A DNA stretch of 64,000 nt from Helicostylum pulchrum (lineage: Eukaryota; Mucoromycota; Mucoromycetes; Mucorales; Mucoraceae): the NCBI GenBank assembly GCA_025677825.1, contig JAIXMO010000029.1, forward strand, positions 1 through 64,000, in the 5' to 3' direction. How positions within the stretch are numbered: the first letter of the stretch is position 1; each line of letters begins with the position of its first letter. A model generated the notes under the pieces. It had not been told where the DNA came from and made no database searches. It saw nothing but the letters and a program-made list of their open reading frames with translations. The translations under genes were made by a program, and so were the position numbers. Positions 32,440 to 45,500 of the stretch are shown in pieces.

Positions 32440-33030
32440 TTATTGCAGAAGAAGTTCTGCAAGAAGCAAGCAGGAGGGTTGATGCAATCCGAATTCAGGT
32501 CTGCAATATTGACAATGCGTGATTGTAAAAATAGTGTCTACGGCAGCAATGCTATTATTAGCTGCATAATGATAACCAGGGAAAATCGACATATTCATTT
32601 CTGGTTGGTTATGCGGGTTGGAGGGTAAAGAATAACGAAATTCATGAGTAGTAGCAGTCATCATTTGGTGGTCCGGCGGGTGCTGCGAAAATTGAGGATA
32701 CGCTTGGAAATCTTCTTGTAAGATGGGCGCAGGAGAAGATGAAGTACTACTACTTCCTAGTACTCTTATACACGAGGAGGACGTAGATGAAGACGGACCG
32801 TTAGGAGCAGGTAAAATCAATCTCTGTTTAGGCGAGTGATGACGGTCGGGTTCAGGGTTGTTCAGGATATAGTCTTTTTCAATACACCTGTTTTGATGAG
32901 CAGTAAAGCCAGCATTTCTAAATCCTCGCTGATCGAATTTAAGAAACTCCTTTTGACAAACCTTGCACTGCAAATAATCAACTTCTTGTTCTTCTGAAAT
33001 CATAAAGATTGTCTTTCGGAAGGTTAACAT
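32440..33030 (-). CDS. Small C2HC zinc-finger protein
   Basis: A single-exon frame of up to 196 residues (second Met at residue 10). Near the N-terminus is LQCKVCQKEFLKFDQRGFRN followed by AGFTAHQNRC, a C-x2-C...H-x3-C arrangement that could bind one zinc ion. The middle is Ser/Pro-rich and disordered. The C-terminus has a second Cys/His cluster (ITHCQYCRPEFGLHQPSC). It could be a regulatory or adaptor protein; no family name is justified. Confidence 0.65.
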   Translation of the reverse strand: MLTFRKTIFMISEEQEVDYLQCKVCQKEFLKFDQRGFRNAGFTAHQNRCIEKDYILNNPEPDRHHSPKQRLILPAPNGPSSSTSSSCIRVLGSSSTSSSPAPILQEDFQAYPQFSQHPPDHQMMTATTHEFRYSLPSNPHNQPEMNMSIFPGYHYAANNSIAAVDTIFTITHCQYCRPEFGLHQPSCLLLAELLLQ

Positions 33031-34554
33031 TATCTTTCTTGGGTTGGAAAGGGAATAAAAAAAAAAAAAAGGCCAATAATTTTCCCTCTCTTTTTATTTC
33101 TTTTTCATTTCTTTTTCATTTCTTTTTCATTTCTTTCTTTCCTTGTATATAAAACATTCTTTTTAATATAGTAAAAAGGACAATGATACACTGATAAGAT
33201 ACCCTTTTTCTTTTTCTCTTTCGAAAGGGAACCTTATTGTTAAAAACACATACGGATTTTTACCCATAAAAGTAAAATCTCAAATGCAACAATCAAAATC
33301 TGCAAAAAACTTCTAAAAATAAACATTGATCAGTTACATAAAAAAACTGCCCCTCAGCTCAAACTAGGTATTCACCGAGAAATCCTTTGTGTTAATAGTC
33401 ATGGTCAGGCATTATTACTTTAGGAAACGTAAACATATATACGCTTTATGGTATATACAACTATAGAACCCGGTATGGTGCATATACCGGATAAAAAAAA
33501 GTCTTTTTTTTATCTTTTTACTTTTTCCCTTTTTTTTTTTTTCTATTGTTAGATACATGACATAATTAAACTTTGTTAAAAAAAGCTTTTTTCAATTCCT
33601 TGTCTGTACGAACATTTAAATTGCAAATGTAAACATGTATCATTTAATCCTCTTGAACCAATGGTAAGAACCATTATCTTTAAAGAATGAATATCAAGTT
33701 GAAATAATAAAGAGTTCTTTTATTTGGATTAGAGAGATATACGTGGAACTGTTTTTTTTAGAGAGCCATAGGTAGAACACACTTCTTTTTTTTAAAAAAA
33801 GTATATTTCACTTAATGATTAGAGTTAATATTACAGTAACTACTAACAGGTAGATATTCATCTCAGGAATAGGCTAAAACAAGAAGTAAATATTTATCTT
33901 GATAGTTAGACTTGGGAATAAAGATACGACAATAATAACAAGTGTACATTTATCTTAATAGGTGGACTTAAGGATAAGCTATACAACAATACTAAAAAGC
34001 GTATATTTATATTAATAGGTGGACTCAGGAATAAGCAAACTAAGCATAATAGGTAAATATTTATCTTGATAATTATATGCTCAGGAACATGCTACAACAA
34101 GTGCATATTTTATCTTGATAGTTAGACTCAGGAAATAAAACTATCATGTTTATGCTTACATTAGTTAGTTAGTAGACTTGGAAATTTAACTACAAGACGG
34201 CGTCATATATAACTTCACCAGTGAGTCCCTTTTTTTTTTTTTTTTTTTTTTGCACAGCAGTAAAAAAAATTATTTGATAGTTTATACTGAAAATATTTAT
34301 ATAGATTGATAATATGTATGATGAGAGAGAGAGAATAGGGAGGTGAAAAATAAAATAAGAGTCTAAGCTATATGTTGTAATGTGGAAAAACAGGGGAAGT
34401 GGGGAGAAAACAATATGTATGTTTTTTTTTTATAAATAATGACAAGAGTGAAGAAGAAGAAAAAAGATGATATGATACAAAAAAAAAAAAAAAAAAATAG
34501 TAAATGGATAGGAGGATCTTTTCCTTTTAAAAAAGTGGTTTTTTTTTTCTTTTT
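33031..34554. other. 1.5-kb intergenic region with minisatellite
   Basis: A CATTTCTTTTT repeat (about four units) lies at 33090-33140, the minisatellite described separately at 33850-34155, and a poly(T) run at 34230-34250. No credible coding sequence. Confidence 0.55.
33850..34155. repeat. Degenerate minisatellite, about 6 units of about 50-57 bp
   Basis: Units share the order [AG]TATATTTATCTT, GATAGTTAGACTCAGGAATA, then AAGCTACAACAA with substitutions and small indels. Starts are near 33850, 33886, 33942, 33999, 34050 and 34098. The units are non-coding and clearly old. Confidence 0.65.
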
Positions 34555-37500
34555 CTACCAGCCATTTTCAGCATTTTTTGTACGAAGATATTCAAAGATC
34601 TTGTTACCGGTTTGCTCTTCACGAAGATGGATCATGTATACGATACTTGTCTTTTGAACTTCATCTAACAACAGAAAGGAGATTCTCTTTGCCGTGATCA
34701 TTTCTACATTACCACTACGAACAACAGCACTGACCAGCTTTGACTTGTCGTTTTCAATCTGAATCAACATTCTCATACTTGGCGCCTGCTGCGAGATACG
34801 CATTGTGACACTACCAAATGTACTCCAGTTGGATGTTTCGTTCTGGATGAATAATTTCGCTTTGCACTGCATCACAGGCTTCAAGGTCTGTGGTACATTG
34901 ACATTATCCACGGGCTCGAGTTCAGGCTCTTCATGTTCAGGTTCGTGCATCATGGGTAAAGGAGGCGGGGGTTGGTTGGATTGCGCATGGGCGTTTCTCA
35001 AGATATTGGCAAACACGTTTGCGTCTTGAGGGTGAGCGAAATGGATCAAGTAGTTTTCTTTCTTTGTTCCCATATATACAGAGAGACTGACGTCGGTAGG
35101 TGAGGGTGTGCGGATCACGGTGGTGGGTAAGACCCAAGCGTTTAAATAAAGTTGGCCCGTGTTTTGTAACTGCACGGCTACACACGCACGGTTCGAGTGC
35201 GTTACCTTTACCTGCAACAGACATTGGCCGTCTGCCGCGTACCATGATTGGTTGTTCCAGTGAAATACATCACATTGACTATTGCTATAAAGTACTTGTC
35301 GAATATCATTTCCAGTGTTATACGCATTAGGCTATATATTATATATTTAGTTTAGTTTTTTAAACGGATGAAAAAGAATATGTAAATATTTAAAACTTAC
35401 ACTATCAGGGGGAGAGTTTAATTCTTCTGATGATCCATGTGCTTGAAGGTTATTCATAGAAGGAGAAGGAGAAATAAATCTTCCTGCAGGTTGTTGCAAC
35501 CTAGGTGAGGAAGAAGGTTGGCCACCAGGGGGAGGTCTTCTAGCTGTGTTGCTAGAGACATTAGGTGAAAGAGTTGGAGAAGGAATAGGTCTAGAGTTGT
35601 TATAGCTCACAGCTTGAGAAGGAGGACCAGGTCTTTGCTGATGTTGTTGCTGATGTTGTTGATGATGATGTTGTTGTTGATGATGTTGTTGTTGTTGATA
35701 GTGTTGAGGAGGTCTTTGTTGTTGTTGTTGTTGTTGTTGAGGCGTCATTTGACGAGATTGTGGATTAGGAGGATAACCATTTTGTTGCATAGGACGCTGT
35801 TGTTGCTGTTGTTGTGAAGATTGATTTCTAGGAGGAGGACCTTGGTTTTGTGGAGAAGCACGAATAGAAGAAGTTCTTGGTATTTGCATTCTATTATCAG
35901 AAATATATTCATCTGTTTTTTGAGTGACGGCTTGCATGACTTCAGGAATAACAGCTCTTTGTACTTCGATAGCTCTTGGAGAAGAAGGTTTAGAATCGTT
36001 CATATTAGATTTTATACCGATAGATCTATCTGGGGAAGAAGAAGAAGAAGAAGGAGAATGAAGATTGTTATTTAAAGGGAAAGAAATGAATTTTGATTCA
36101 TTCTTGGCTGGAATAGGAGGTGAAATTGACATGGAGGACATTTGTGCGGTAGGTGCTTGAATATAAGTCATCTGAACATGTGAAAAATCTTTAACTGGAG
36201 GGGAAACAGATGGTTGCTGTTTATTAGGAGGAATTGGAGGAAGCCCTTGTTTCACGTTTGGCTTGTCTTTATTTGGTGTATGTGTCGGAATTGCCCCGCT
36301 ATTAAAAAAATGTTGAGCCTGTGGAACATTAGGCACATGAGGAAGTATCTTGACAGATTGTGGATTTATGTTAACCACTGCTGGAACAGGTACAGGTACT
36401 GCTTCATCGTCAGATTCAAAAAAGTGGTTATCATAAATATCCATAATTGTATCTCTTGATTTTCCACTCTTCTTTGGTCCTTCTTCTTCAGAATAACAAC
36501 TGTAAATATCCGTATTTTTATTCATATTCATATTACCAACACCAGTAAGTTGCAATTCAATAGCAGCATACTTGTTATTACCAATACCACTAGATAACAT
36601 CTTTTTTTGCGCTGCTACACTTAATGTTCTAGGGGTAGTAATGGCAGCATTTGAGCTATCAAGATCTACGCCAATCCACGTGTTTCTAATTTCTTTTGAA
36701 TCCGCACGCATAATAATGTGCTTTTTACCCAATACAGAAAAACGAATTATGTATTCTCCTACAAGTTCTCTATCAATTGATTCTGCTTTCACAGTGATAT
36801 CACCGATTGGAATAGCTGGGTAAATTAACAAGTAACGATTAGAACTCAATTCACGACAAACAACCAGGGCTTCGGTTGTTAACAAAAGATGTGCTTTGAC
36901 CGTAGATCCATTTGCTTCAGTTGGCAACATAATAAAGTTGTCTCTCATAACAAGTTGAATACCAGGATTTGCAATACTTAATTGATAATTCTAAAATAAA
37001 AAAGATGCGTGGTTTTGTTAGATAAGTTTTCTATTTTTATATCACGTGGTATCTATTTTTAGTTAATTAGTCCCTTACAATTTGTGCGCCTCCATAAAGA
37101 TCGACCGTTCTTGAGCAATCAATCTGGCGTTCAAATGTTGTCAAATCAGATGGAGCACTGAAATTGGTTTGAATAGGTGGAAGGATGTTGTTGTCCATCA
37201 TTTTATTGGCTACCGGTTTATTTGGTGTGTTATTTTTTGCCATAGCCATCACCATATCAATTCTTTTATTTGCACTTAATAATAGCTTGTGATCAGCCCG
37301 ACCTGAATCCGTACCTTCTAATAATCGCTATTTATACGCAGCACAAGTTAGTCTTTTTCTCTTTTTCTTCTTTTATAAACTTTACATTGTATAATCCTTT
37401 GTAATACTTTAATTGCTGAAGAGGTGAATTAAAAAGTGTTTCCAAATTAATATCGTAAGATACATTAGCAGACAAGTTCTAAATACGAAAAAAAAATGTA

Positions 37501-38193
37501 GAATGTTTAATAAATGTATATAATATATCCAATAGATATGTGTTACATACAGCTAGTAAACTATGAATAGATGCATTGCGAAGAATATCTGAGCGTTGAT
37601 TAAGGTTTGGGATGTAACTACGAGAGTAATTAGCGTAAGGGACTTCAAAATCATTCACCTATCATTTATAGTAGTAACAGCGTTAGTAATTGCAAACTGA
37701 AATTATTTTCTTTTTATTTACCCATTGCATAAGAACGTCTCCAAGTTCACTAATAGCTTGTGGATTAGAAGCAATCTTGTTAAGTTTCTATCACATACAA
37801 AAAAAAAAAAGCGAGTCAATATTTTTCTTTTTTTTTAATTGCTACCATGAACATAATTACCAAACAAAATCGCTTGTTCACTTTTAAAATATCGTGGATA
37901 TACTTTAAAAGCTCAGAAAAGTCGGGCGCAGCAGATGTCATTTGTTTCATCCAAATGGGTGCGATTTGCTATAAGAGGGGTTTAGTCATGATATTGAGTA
38001 TCTCTTAGAAAAAACAACATACGGAGTCAATCATTTTTAAAGTCTCGATATAAGACTGTTCAGTTCCAATAAGTTCGGTCAAAGGGTTACCGTTTCCTCT
38101 TCGAGAATCACTCGAGTATTGAGACGGTGTTGACATGCCAGCATTTGAACTATAGGCACTGGATGATGAGGAAATTGTAGATGCGGACAACAT
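34555..38193 (-). CDS. Dbl-family Rho GEF (DH-PH) with C-terminal PH-like module
   Basis: Eight exons (38193..38023, 37968..37861, 37787..37722, 37658..37551, 37478..37386, 37327..37079, 36990..35401, 35331..34555) each contain whole codons and sum to 1054 codons (1053 residues). The first six exons encode a DH-like helical domain (PLTELIGTEQSYIETLKMID; LNKIASNPQAISELGDVLMQ). Exon 7 begins a PH domain (KAHLLLTTEALVVC...GKKHIIMRADSKEIRNTW) and then a long Pro/Gln/His-rich linker. Exon 8 carries a PH/EVH1-like fold and a second similar domain (CKAKLFIQNETSNWSTFGSV). Such proteins activate Rho/Cdc42 GTPases at the cortex. The DH match is moderate, the PH match good. Confidence 0.78.
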
Positions 38194-39514
38194 GATGTTA
38201 ATTTAAAAGATAGACAATGACTTTTTTTCGTTGCAAGTGTATAAAGGGGTGGGGAGGTTTTTTTTTACAAAAAAAAAAAAAAAGCAGAAGAGAAGGAATG
38301 TATGTAGTTTTTTATATATATATATATATAAAAAGAAGGAATGTATTGTCTATTTTGAAAGAATAGTAAATCAGGTTATTATGTTGACATGTATTGGTTC
38401 TTCAAGAAAGCGTAAAAAAAAAGAAAAAAGTAGAAAAAAATATTTTTATTCTAAAATTGCAAGTAGTACATGTATCTCAAGTTTGATTGTACTATGTGAA
38501 TTTTTACTCGTATCGATATTCTCTCTATTCTATTTAATAATTGATACTGGCACGAATTAGTATACAGTGCATTTGTATTTTTTTTTTTACTTTTACTGGC
38601 AGTCAATACTAAAGGTAAATTTCTTTGTTCCCCCTTTAAAACCCTACAGACAAAAACTCAGTTCTATTGTTATTTAAAAAGATGGTAGTACAGATTGAAG
38701 CGGTAAAAAAAAAGTCTTCATCCCTCGTTATTTTATTATCTAATAAATGAGAATAGTTTCCCAACTGTAACATCTGAATTACCAGAAAAAAAAAAAAAAA
38801 CTTCTGTAAGTAGAAGGAAGAATAAAAAAACACTCAATTCAGAAAATTCTCCAACTATTGCTCTTTATTTACATTGCACAAAAAAAAAAGCTCATCTTTA
38901 AAAAAAAAAACCTACTTTACACAAATCCGGATTACGCTAGTACTAACCATAATAGGTGTACATTAAAGCGCATTTATTTGTAAAGTGATTTGAGTGACAG
39001 ATGTTCCATGTTTTCGCACTATTTGTAATGTGTATTTTTTTTACAAAAAAAAAAAAAAGCCCTTGTATGACGAAAAATGTAACCATTTTTGGTTGACCCC
39101 AAAAAGACCTGAATACAAATGTCAAATACGTACAATAAAGAATATATGTGCAAAATGTTTAATAACTCAAAAAAAAAAAATTAAAGTATAAAGTTAAGAA
39201 TGTCCAGCAATGTTCTGTAGACATACTAGATTGCTAAACGAGAAAAAATTCTTCTTAATGCAACGTCTATTTTAATTAGACTCTTTAGCTTATGCGTTGT
39301 TTGTTACTAAATTCAGGTTATATATTAATTAAATTTTTTGTTTGTTTCCGTCTCATAAACAACCCTCAACTGTCAGAATTAAAGCGTATCCACTGCTTAA
39401 AGAGTCTTCCTTCTTTCTTTCTTTCTCCTTGTATTTTTTAGATAAATACCTCACTACTTTGAGGACTTAATAAACCAGTTTCCGTTTTTTACTTTTTTCA
39501 TCTCCAGTAATAAT
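38194..39514. other. Intergenic region upstream of the giant secreted protein
   Basis: An (AT)n run at 38315-38330 and many A/T homopolymers. A short TTTTGGTTGACCCCAAAAA near 39090 resembles the GGTTGACCCCC motif at the edge of the dispersed repeat. No gene seen. The last 100 bp are pyrimidine-rich (CTTTCTTTCTTTC), as expected of a leader. Confidence 0.5.
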
Positions 39515-42500
39515 ATGGCGAAAATTAAACGCCAAAACCTTACTTTGGGGATAACCCTGCTAGTAACGTTACTAATCGTTTCTGCTCATCAACAAGTCGA
39601 ATCGCATTCTTCTATTGACGCGTCAGAGCAATTGAAAGCTCAAAACGTCAAAACTTTTGGAAGCGGTCTCATTACGCGCTGTGAACATCCCGGCACTGGT
39701 GGCTTCTTCATCTCTAGAGATGCGTTCCCCTATTCCCGTGCTTCAATCGCTTGTGCCGCTCAAGGTGGTTACTTGGCTGATCTATCAGCCAGAAACTTTT
39801 TACTTGCGTCTGATATCGTCCTAACCTGTAATGGTCCTAATAACAGAGCTTGGATTAGGTATGCGCATTTTTTTTTAAAAAAAATTCATGCATTTTACTA
39901 ACGAATTTTTTATTTTTATTTAAAACTTAGCTCTTGGGATTATGCAAACCGTGCCGAGTCACCATCAGCTAATCAGGACTGTCTATCCATTTTTGTTGGA
40001 GAAGCAGGACCTGGTGGCGGTGTTGATAACGTATGTCCTGGCGATAGACCGGTACTTTGTCAAACCCACCCATCATCTATTCCCCCTAATTCATCTCCTA
40101 CATTAACTCATACTGGTACCCCAGCTCAAAATTCTCATCCCTATCCTGTTTACCCAAACCACGGATATCAAAATCAACTTTACCCCGGTTCTCCTGATCA
40201 AGGAAACCTTAATCATTTTAACCCAAACTTGGCCTATCCTAATCCTATCAGCCCTTATGCAAATAATGGTAACGGAAACCATGACAATGGCAATAATGAC
40301 AATAATGGCAACAACGGCCACAACGGCAACAACGGCAACAATGGAAATGGCAATAATGGCAATAATGGCAATAATGGCAATAATGGCAATAATGGCAACA
40401 ATGGCAACAATGGCAACCCCCATAACCACCAAGGTGCTGTTGATGGAGAAGAAAATGTATGTCATGATATGGACAACAACATCTGCAATGTTCCCGTAAC
40501 AGTTCTTAAAACTGTTACTCAAAGTGGAATGGCAACCACACTTACTGTTTCTAATATTCGTGCCACCGTTACTATTAAAGACGTAGTCTCAACTGTCATG
40601 TTAGACGGCATGATCTCTACTGTGGTCTTACAAGGCACATCCTCCACTGTCACCGAAACCATAAACGGCGTCCCTGTAACAAACACTGTCTCCGGTTTCC
40701 CCTATACCGTCACCATGATTGGCACAAGCACATTACCTGCTGCCAGGCCAGTTACAACCACTGTCACCGCACCGGTCTCTGTCAGTGATTGTACAACGTC
40801 TTCAGGAACTTCCAGGTTCCCATTCGATGTTCCCCACTTCTCAGGTCCCGGCTCCTATACCCTTAGTCCTGGAAACGTAGTCAATATCCATTCTGACGGC
40901 TCATTTTCTTTTGTTAGCGGTAGTGCACCTCTTCAAACAAGTGCTACCGCCAGTAAAACATCTACGTTCCCGTTCAATATTCCCGGATATAATGGTGCAG
41001 GTACATACACCTTGAGCCCTGGAAACGTTGTTCAAGTCAAAAGCGATGGTTCCTACTCTTTCCTGCAAGGTAGTGCGCCTACTTCTTCTCCAAGCGGTAA
41101 AGGTAGCTCCTCCACACCTAGCTTCTCCACTGGATTTTCTTTACCTTTCGATTTACCTGGATTTAAAGGTCCCGGTATTTATACCCTTAATCCTGGAAAT
41201 GTTGTGCAAGTCGATGGTAGTGGTTCTTATAGTTTCTTGATCGGTGGAACTTCTTCTACGGTTAAGTCATACCTTACTACGGGTACTGAATCTCAACCTA
41301 CATCTACAGGATCAAGTTCTGCAATTAACCAAACTGGTCAATCTTCAACTGGCCAATTAAAACCCGAAGATGAAAGTCTTCAACAAACTTCCGACGTTCT
41401 AGAGGGAGGTTCTACTGATTCCATTCGTTTAGGCTCATCTAGTCACAGTATGGAGAGTTATAGTTTCTACACAAGATCGGACGGTATGGTTACATCCGTA
41501 CCGATTGGATCAATTGGTCAACAAACTGGATCTAGCAAGTTACCTACTGCCGATCTTGGCAATGGAAACACAATCAGCGATTATAAGGGTCCTGGAATCT
41601 ACACTGTCAGCCCTGGTAATGTAGTTTCTGTTGGATCTGCTGGTGACTATTCTTTCATCTCTGGTACTGGTGCTAGTGGTGTGAACGGTGGTAGTACATC
41701 TTTACCTTCTGCTCAATTCCCTACTTCTACACCTTTCAATCCTCAATCTGATAATGCTACTCCTGGATTTAGCTTATCTACTAGACCTGATGGTGTTGTC
41801 ACTTCAGTTCCTGTTGGATCAATTGGTCAACAAACTGGATCTAGCAAGTTACCTACCGCCGATCTTGGTAATGGAAACACCATTAGCGACTATAAGGGTC
41901 CCGGTGTCTATACTGTCAGTCCTGGCAATGTAGTTTCTGTTGGATCTGCTGGTGATTATTCTTTCATCTCTGGTACTGGTGCTAGTGGTGTGAATGTTGG
42001 CAGTACATCTTTACCTTCTGCTCAATTCCCTACTTCTACACCTTTCAATCCTCAATCTGATAATGCTACTCCTGGATTTAGCTTATCTACTAGACCTGAC
42101 GGTGTTGTCACTTCAGTTCCTGTTGGATCAATTGGTCAACAAACTGGATCTAGCAAGTTACCTACCGCCGATCTTGGTAATGGAAACACCATTAGCGACT
42201 ATAAGGGTCCCGGTGTCTATACTGTCAGTCCTGGCAATGTAGTTTCTGTTGGATCTGCTGGTGACTATTCTTTCATCTCTGGTACTGGTGCTAGTGGTGT
42301 GAATGTTGGTAGTACATCTTTATCTTCTGCTCAATTCCCTACTTCTACACCTTTCAATCCTCAATCTGATAATGCTACTCCTAGTTTCAGATTATCTACT
42401 AGACCTGATGGTGTTGTCACTTCAGTTCCTGTTGGATCAATTGGTCAACAAACTGGATCTAGCAAGTTGCCTACCGCCGATCTTGGTAATGGAAATACAA

Positions 42501-45500
42501 TCAGTGACTATAAGGGTCCTGGAATCTACACTGTCAGCCCTGGTAATGTAGTCTCTGTTGGATCTGCTGGTGATTATTCTTTCATCTCTGGTACTGGTGC
42601 TAGTGGTGTGAATGTTGGTAGTACATCTTTACCTTCTGCTCAATTCCCTACTTCTACACCTTTCAATCCTCAATCTGATAATGCTACTCCTGGATTTAGC
42701 TTATCTACTAGACCTGATGGTGTTGTCACTTCAGTTCCTGTTGGATCAATTGGTCAACAAACTGGATCTAGCAAGTTGCCTACCGCCGATCTTGGTAATG
42801 GAAATACAATCAGTGACTATAAGGGTCCTGGAATCTACACTGTCAGTCCTGGCAATGTAGTTTCTGTTGGATCTGCTGGTGATTATTCTTTCATCTCTGG
42901 TACTGGTGCTAGTGGTGTGAATGTTGGTAGTACATCTTTACCTTCTGCTCAATTCCCTACTTCTACACCTTTCAATCCTCAATCTGATAATGCTACTCCT
43001 AGTTTCAGATTATCTACTAGACCTGATGGTGTTGTCACTTCAGTTCCTGTTGGATCAATTGGTCAACAAACTGAATCAAGTAAGTTGCCTACCGCCGATC
43101 TTGGTAATGGAAATACAATCAGTGACTATAAGGGTCCTGGAATCTACACTGTCAGCCCTGGTAATGTAGTCTCTGTTGGATCTGCTGGTGATTATTCTTT
43201 CATCTCTGGTACTGGTGCTAGTGGTGTGAATGTTGGTAGTACATCTTTACCTTCTGCTCAATTCCCTACTTCTACACCTTTCAATCCTCAATCTGATAAT
43301 GCTACTCCTGGATTTAGCTTATCTACTAGACCTGATGGTGTTGTCACTTCAGTTCCTGTTGGATCAATTGGTCAACAAACTGAATCAAGTAAGTTGCCTA
43401 CCGCCGATCTTGGTAGTGGAAACACAATCAGTGACTATAAGGGTCCTGGAATCTACACTGTCAGCCCTGGTAATGTAGTCTCTGTTGGATCTGCTGGTGA
43501 TTATTCTTTCATCTCTGGTACTGGTGCTAGTGGTGTGAATGTTGGTAGTACATCTTTACCTTCTGCTCAATTCCCTACTTCTACACCTTTCAATCCTCAA
43601 TCTGATAATGCTACTCCTGGATTTAGCTTATCTACTAGACCTGATGGTGTTGTCACTTCAGTTCCTGTTGGATCAATTGGTCAACAAACTGGATCTAGCA
43701 AGTTACCTACCGCCGATCTTGGTAATGGAAACACCATTAGCGACTATAAGGGTCCTGGAATCTACACTGTCAGTCCTGGCAATGTAGTTTCTGTTGGATC
43801 TGCTGGTGATTATTCTTTCATCTCTGGTACTGGTGCTAGTGGTGTGAACGGCGGTAGTACATCTTTACCTTCTGCTCAATTCCCTACGGTAACACTTGGT
43901 GATGGTGATGTGATTACTGGTTATACTGGTCCTGGAACTTATAAAGACTCTGGTGGACATCTTATTTCCGTTGGTTCTGATAATCTCGTCACTCCAATTG
44001 AAACTGGATCCGCTCCTAATCCTACCAATGCCAATGCCAACTTACCTACGGTAACACTTGGTGATGGTGATGTGATTACTGGTTATACTGGCCCTGGAAC
44101 TTATAAAGATTCTGGTGGACATCCTATTTCCGTTGGTTCTGATAATCTCGTCACTCCAATTGAAACTGGATCCGCTCCTAATCCTACCAATGCCAATGCC
44201 AACTTACCTACGGTAACACTTGGTGATGGTGATGTGATTACTGGTTATACTGGTCCTGGAACTTATAAAGACTCTGGTGGACATCCTATTTCCGTTGGTT
44301 CTGATAATCTCGTCACTCCAATTGAAACTGGATCCGCTCCTAATCCTACCAATGCCAATGCCAACTTACCTACTGTAACACTTGGTGATGGTGATGTGAT
44401 TACTGGTTATACTGGTCCTGGAACTTATAAAGACTCTGGTGGACATCTTATTTCCGTTGGTTCTGATAATCTCGTCACTCCAATTGAAACTGGATCCGCT
44501 CCTAATCCTACCAATGCCAATGCCAACTTACCTACGGTAACACTTGGTGATGGTGATGTGATTACTGGTTATACTGGTCCTGGAACTTATAAAGACTCTG
44601 GTGGACATCCTATTTCCGTTGGTTCTGATAATCTCGTCACTCCAATTGAAACTGGATCCGCTCCTAATCCTACCAATGCCAATGCCAACTTACCTACGGT
44701 AACACTTGGTGATGGTGATGTGATTACTGGCTATACTGGTCCTGGAACTTATAAAGACTCTGGTGGACATCTTATTTCCGTTGGTTCTGATAATCTCGTC
44801 ACTCCAATTGAAACTGGATCCGCTCCTAATCCTACCAATGCCAATGCCAACTTACCTACTGTAACACTTGGTGATGGTGATGTGATTACTGGTTATACTG
44901 GTCCTGGAACTTATAAAGACTCTGGTGGACATCCTATTTCCGTTGGTTCTGATAATCTCGTCACTCCAATTGAAACTGGATCCGCTCCTAATCCTACCAA
45001 TGCCAATGCCAACTTACCTACGGTAACACTTGGTGATGGTGATGTGATTACTGGCTATACTGGTCCTGGAACTTATAAAGACTCTGGTGGACATCTTATT
45101 TCCGTTGGTTCTGATAATCTCGTCACTCCAATTGAAACTGGATCCGCTCCTAATCCTACCAATGCCAATGCCAACTTACCTACTGTAACACTTGGTGATG
45201 GTGATGTGATTACTGGTTATACTGGTCCTGGAACTTATAAAGACTCTGGTGGACATCCTATTTCCGTTGGTTCTGATAATCTCGTCACTCCAATTGAAAC
45301 TGGATCCGCTCCTAATCCTACCAATGCCAATGCCAACTTACCTACGGTAACACTTGGTGATGGTGATGTGATTACTGGCTATACTGGCCCTGGAACTTAT
45401 AAAGATTCTGGTGGACATCCTATTTCCGTTGGTTCTGATAATCTCGTCACTCCAATTGAAACTGGATCCGCTCCTAATCCTACCAATGCCAATAGCAACT

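Noticed and set aside
35614..35817. Leucine-rich plus-strand frame
   Set aside because: It is the complement of CAG/CAT repeats that encode the Gln/His tract of the Rho GEF.
40103..40522. Minus-strand frame of 139 codons over the NNG tract
   Set aside because: It is the complement of a nine-base tandem repeat in a real coding exon and encodes only Ile/Val/Ala runs.
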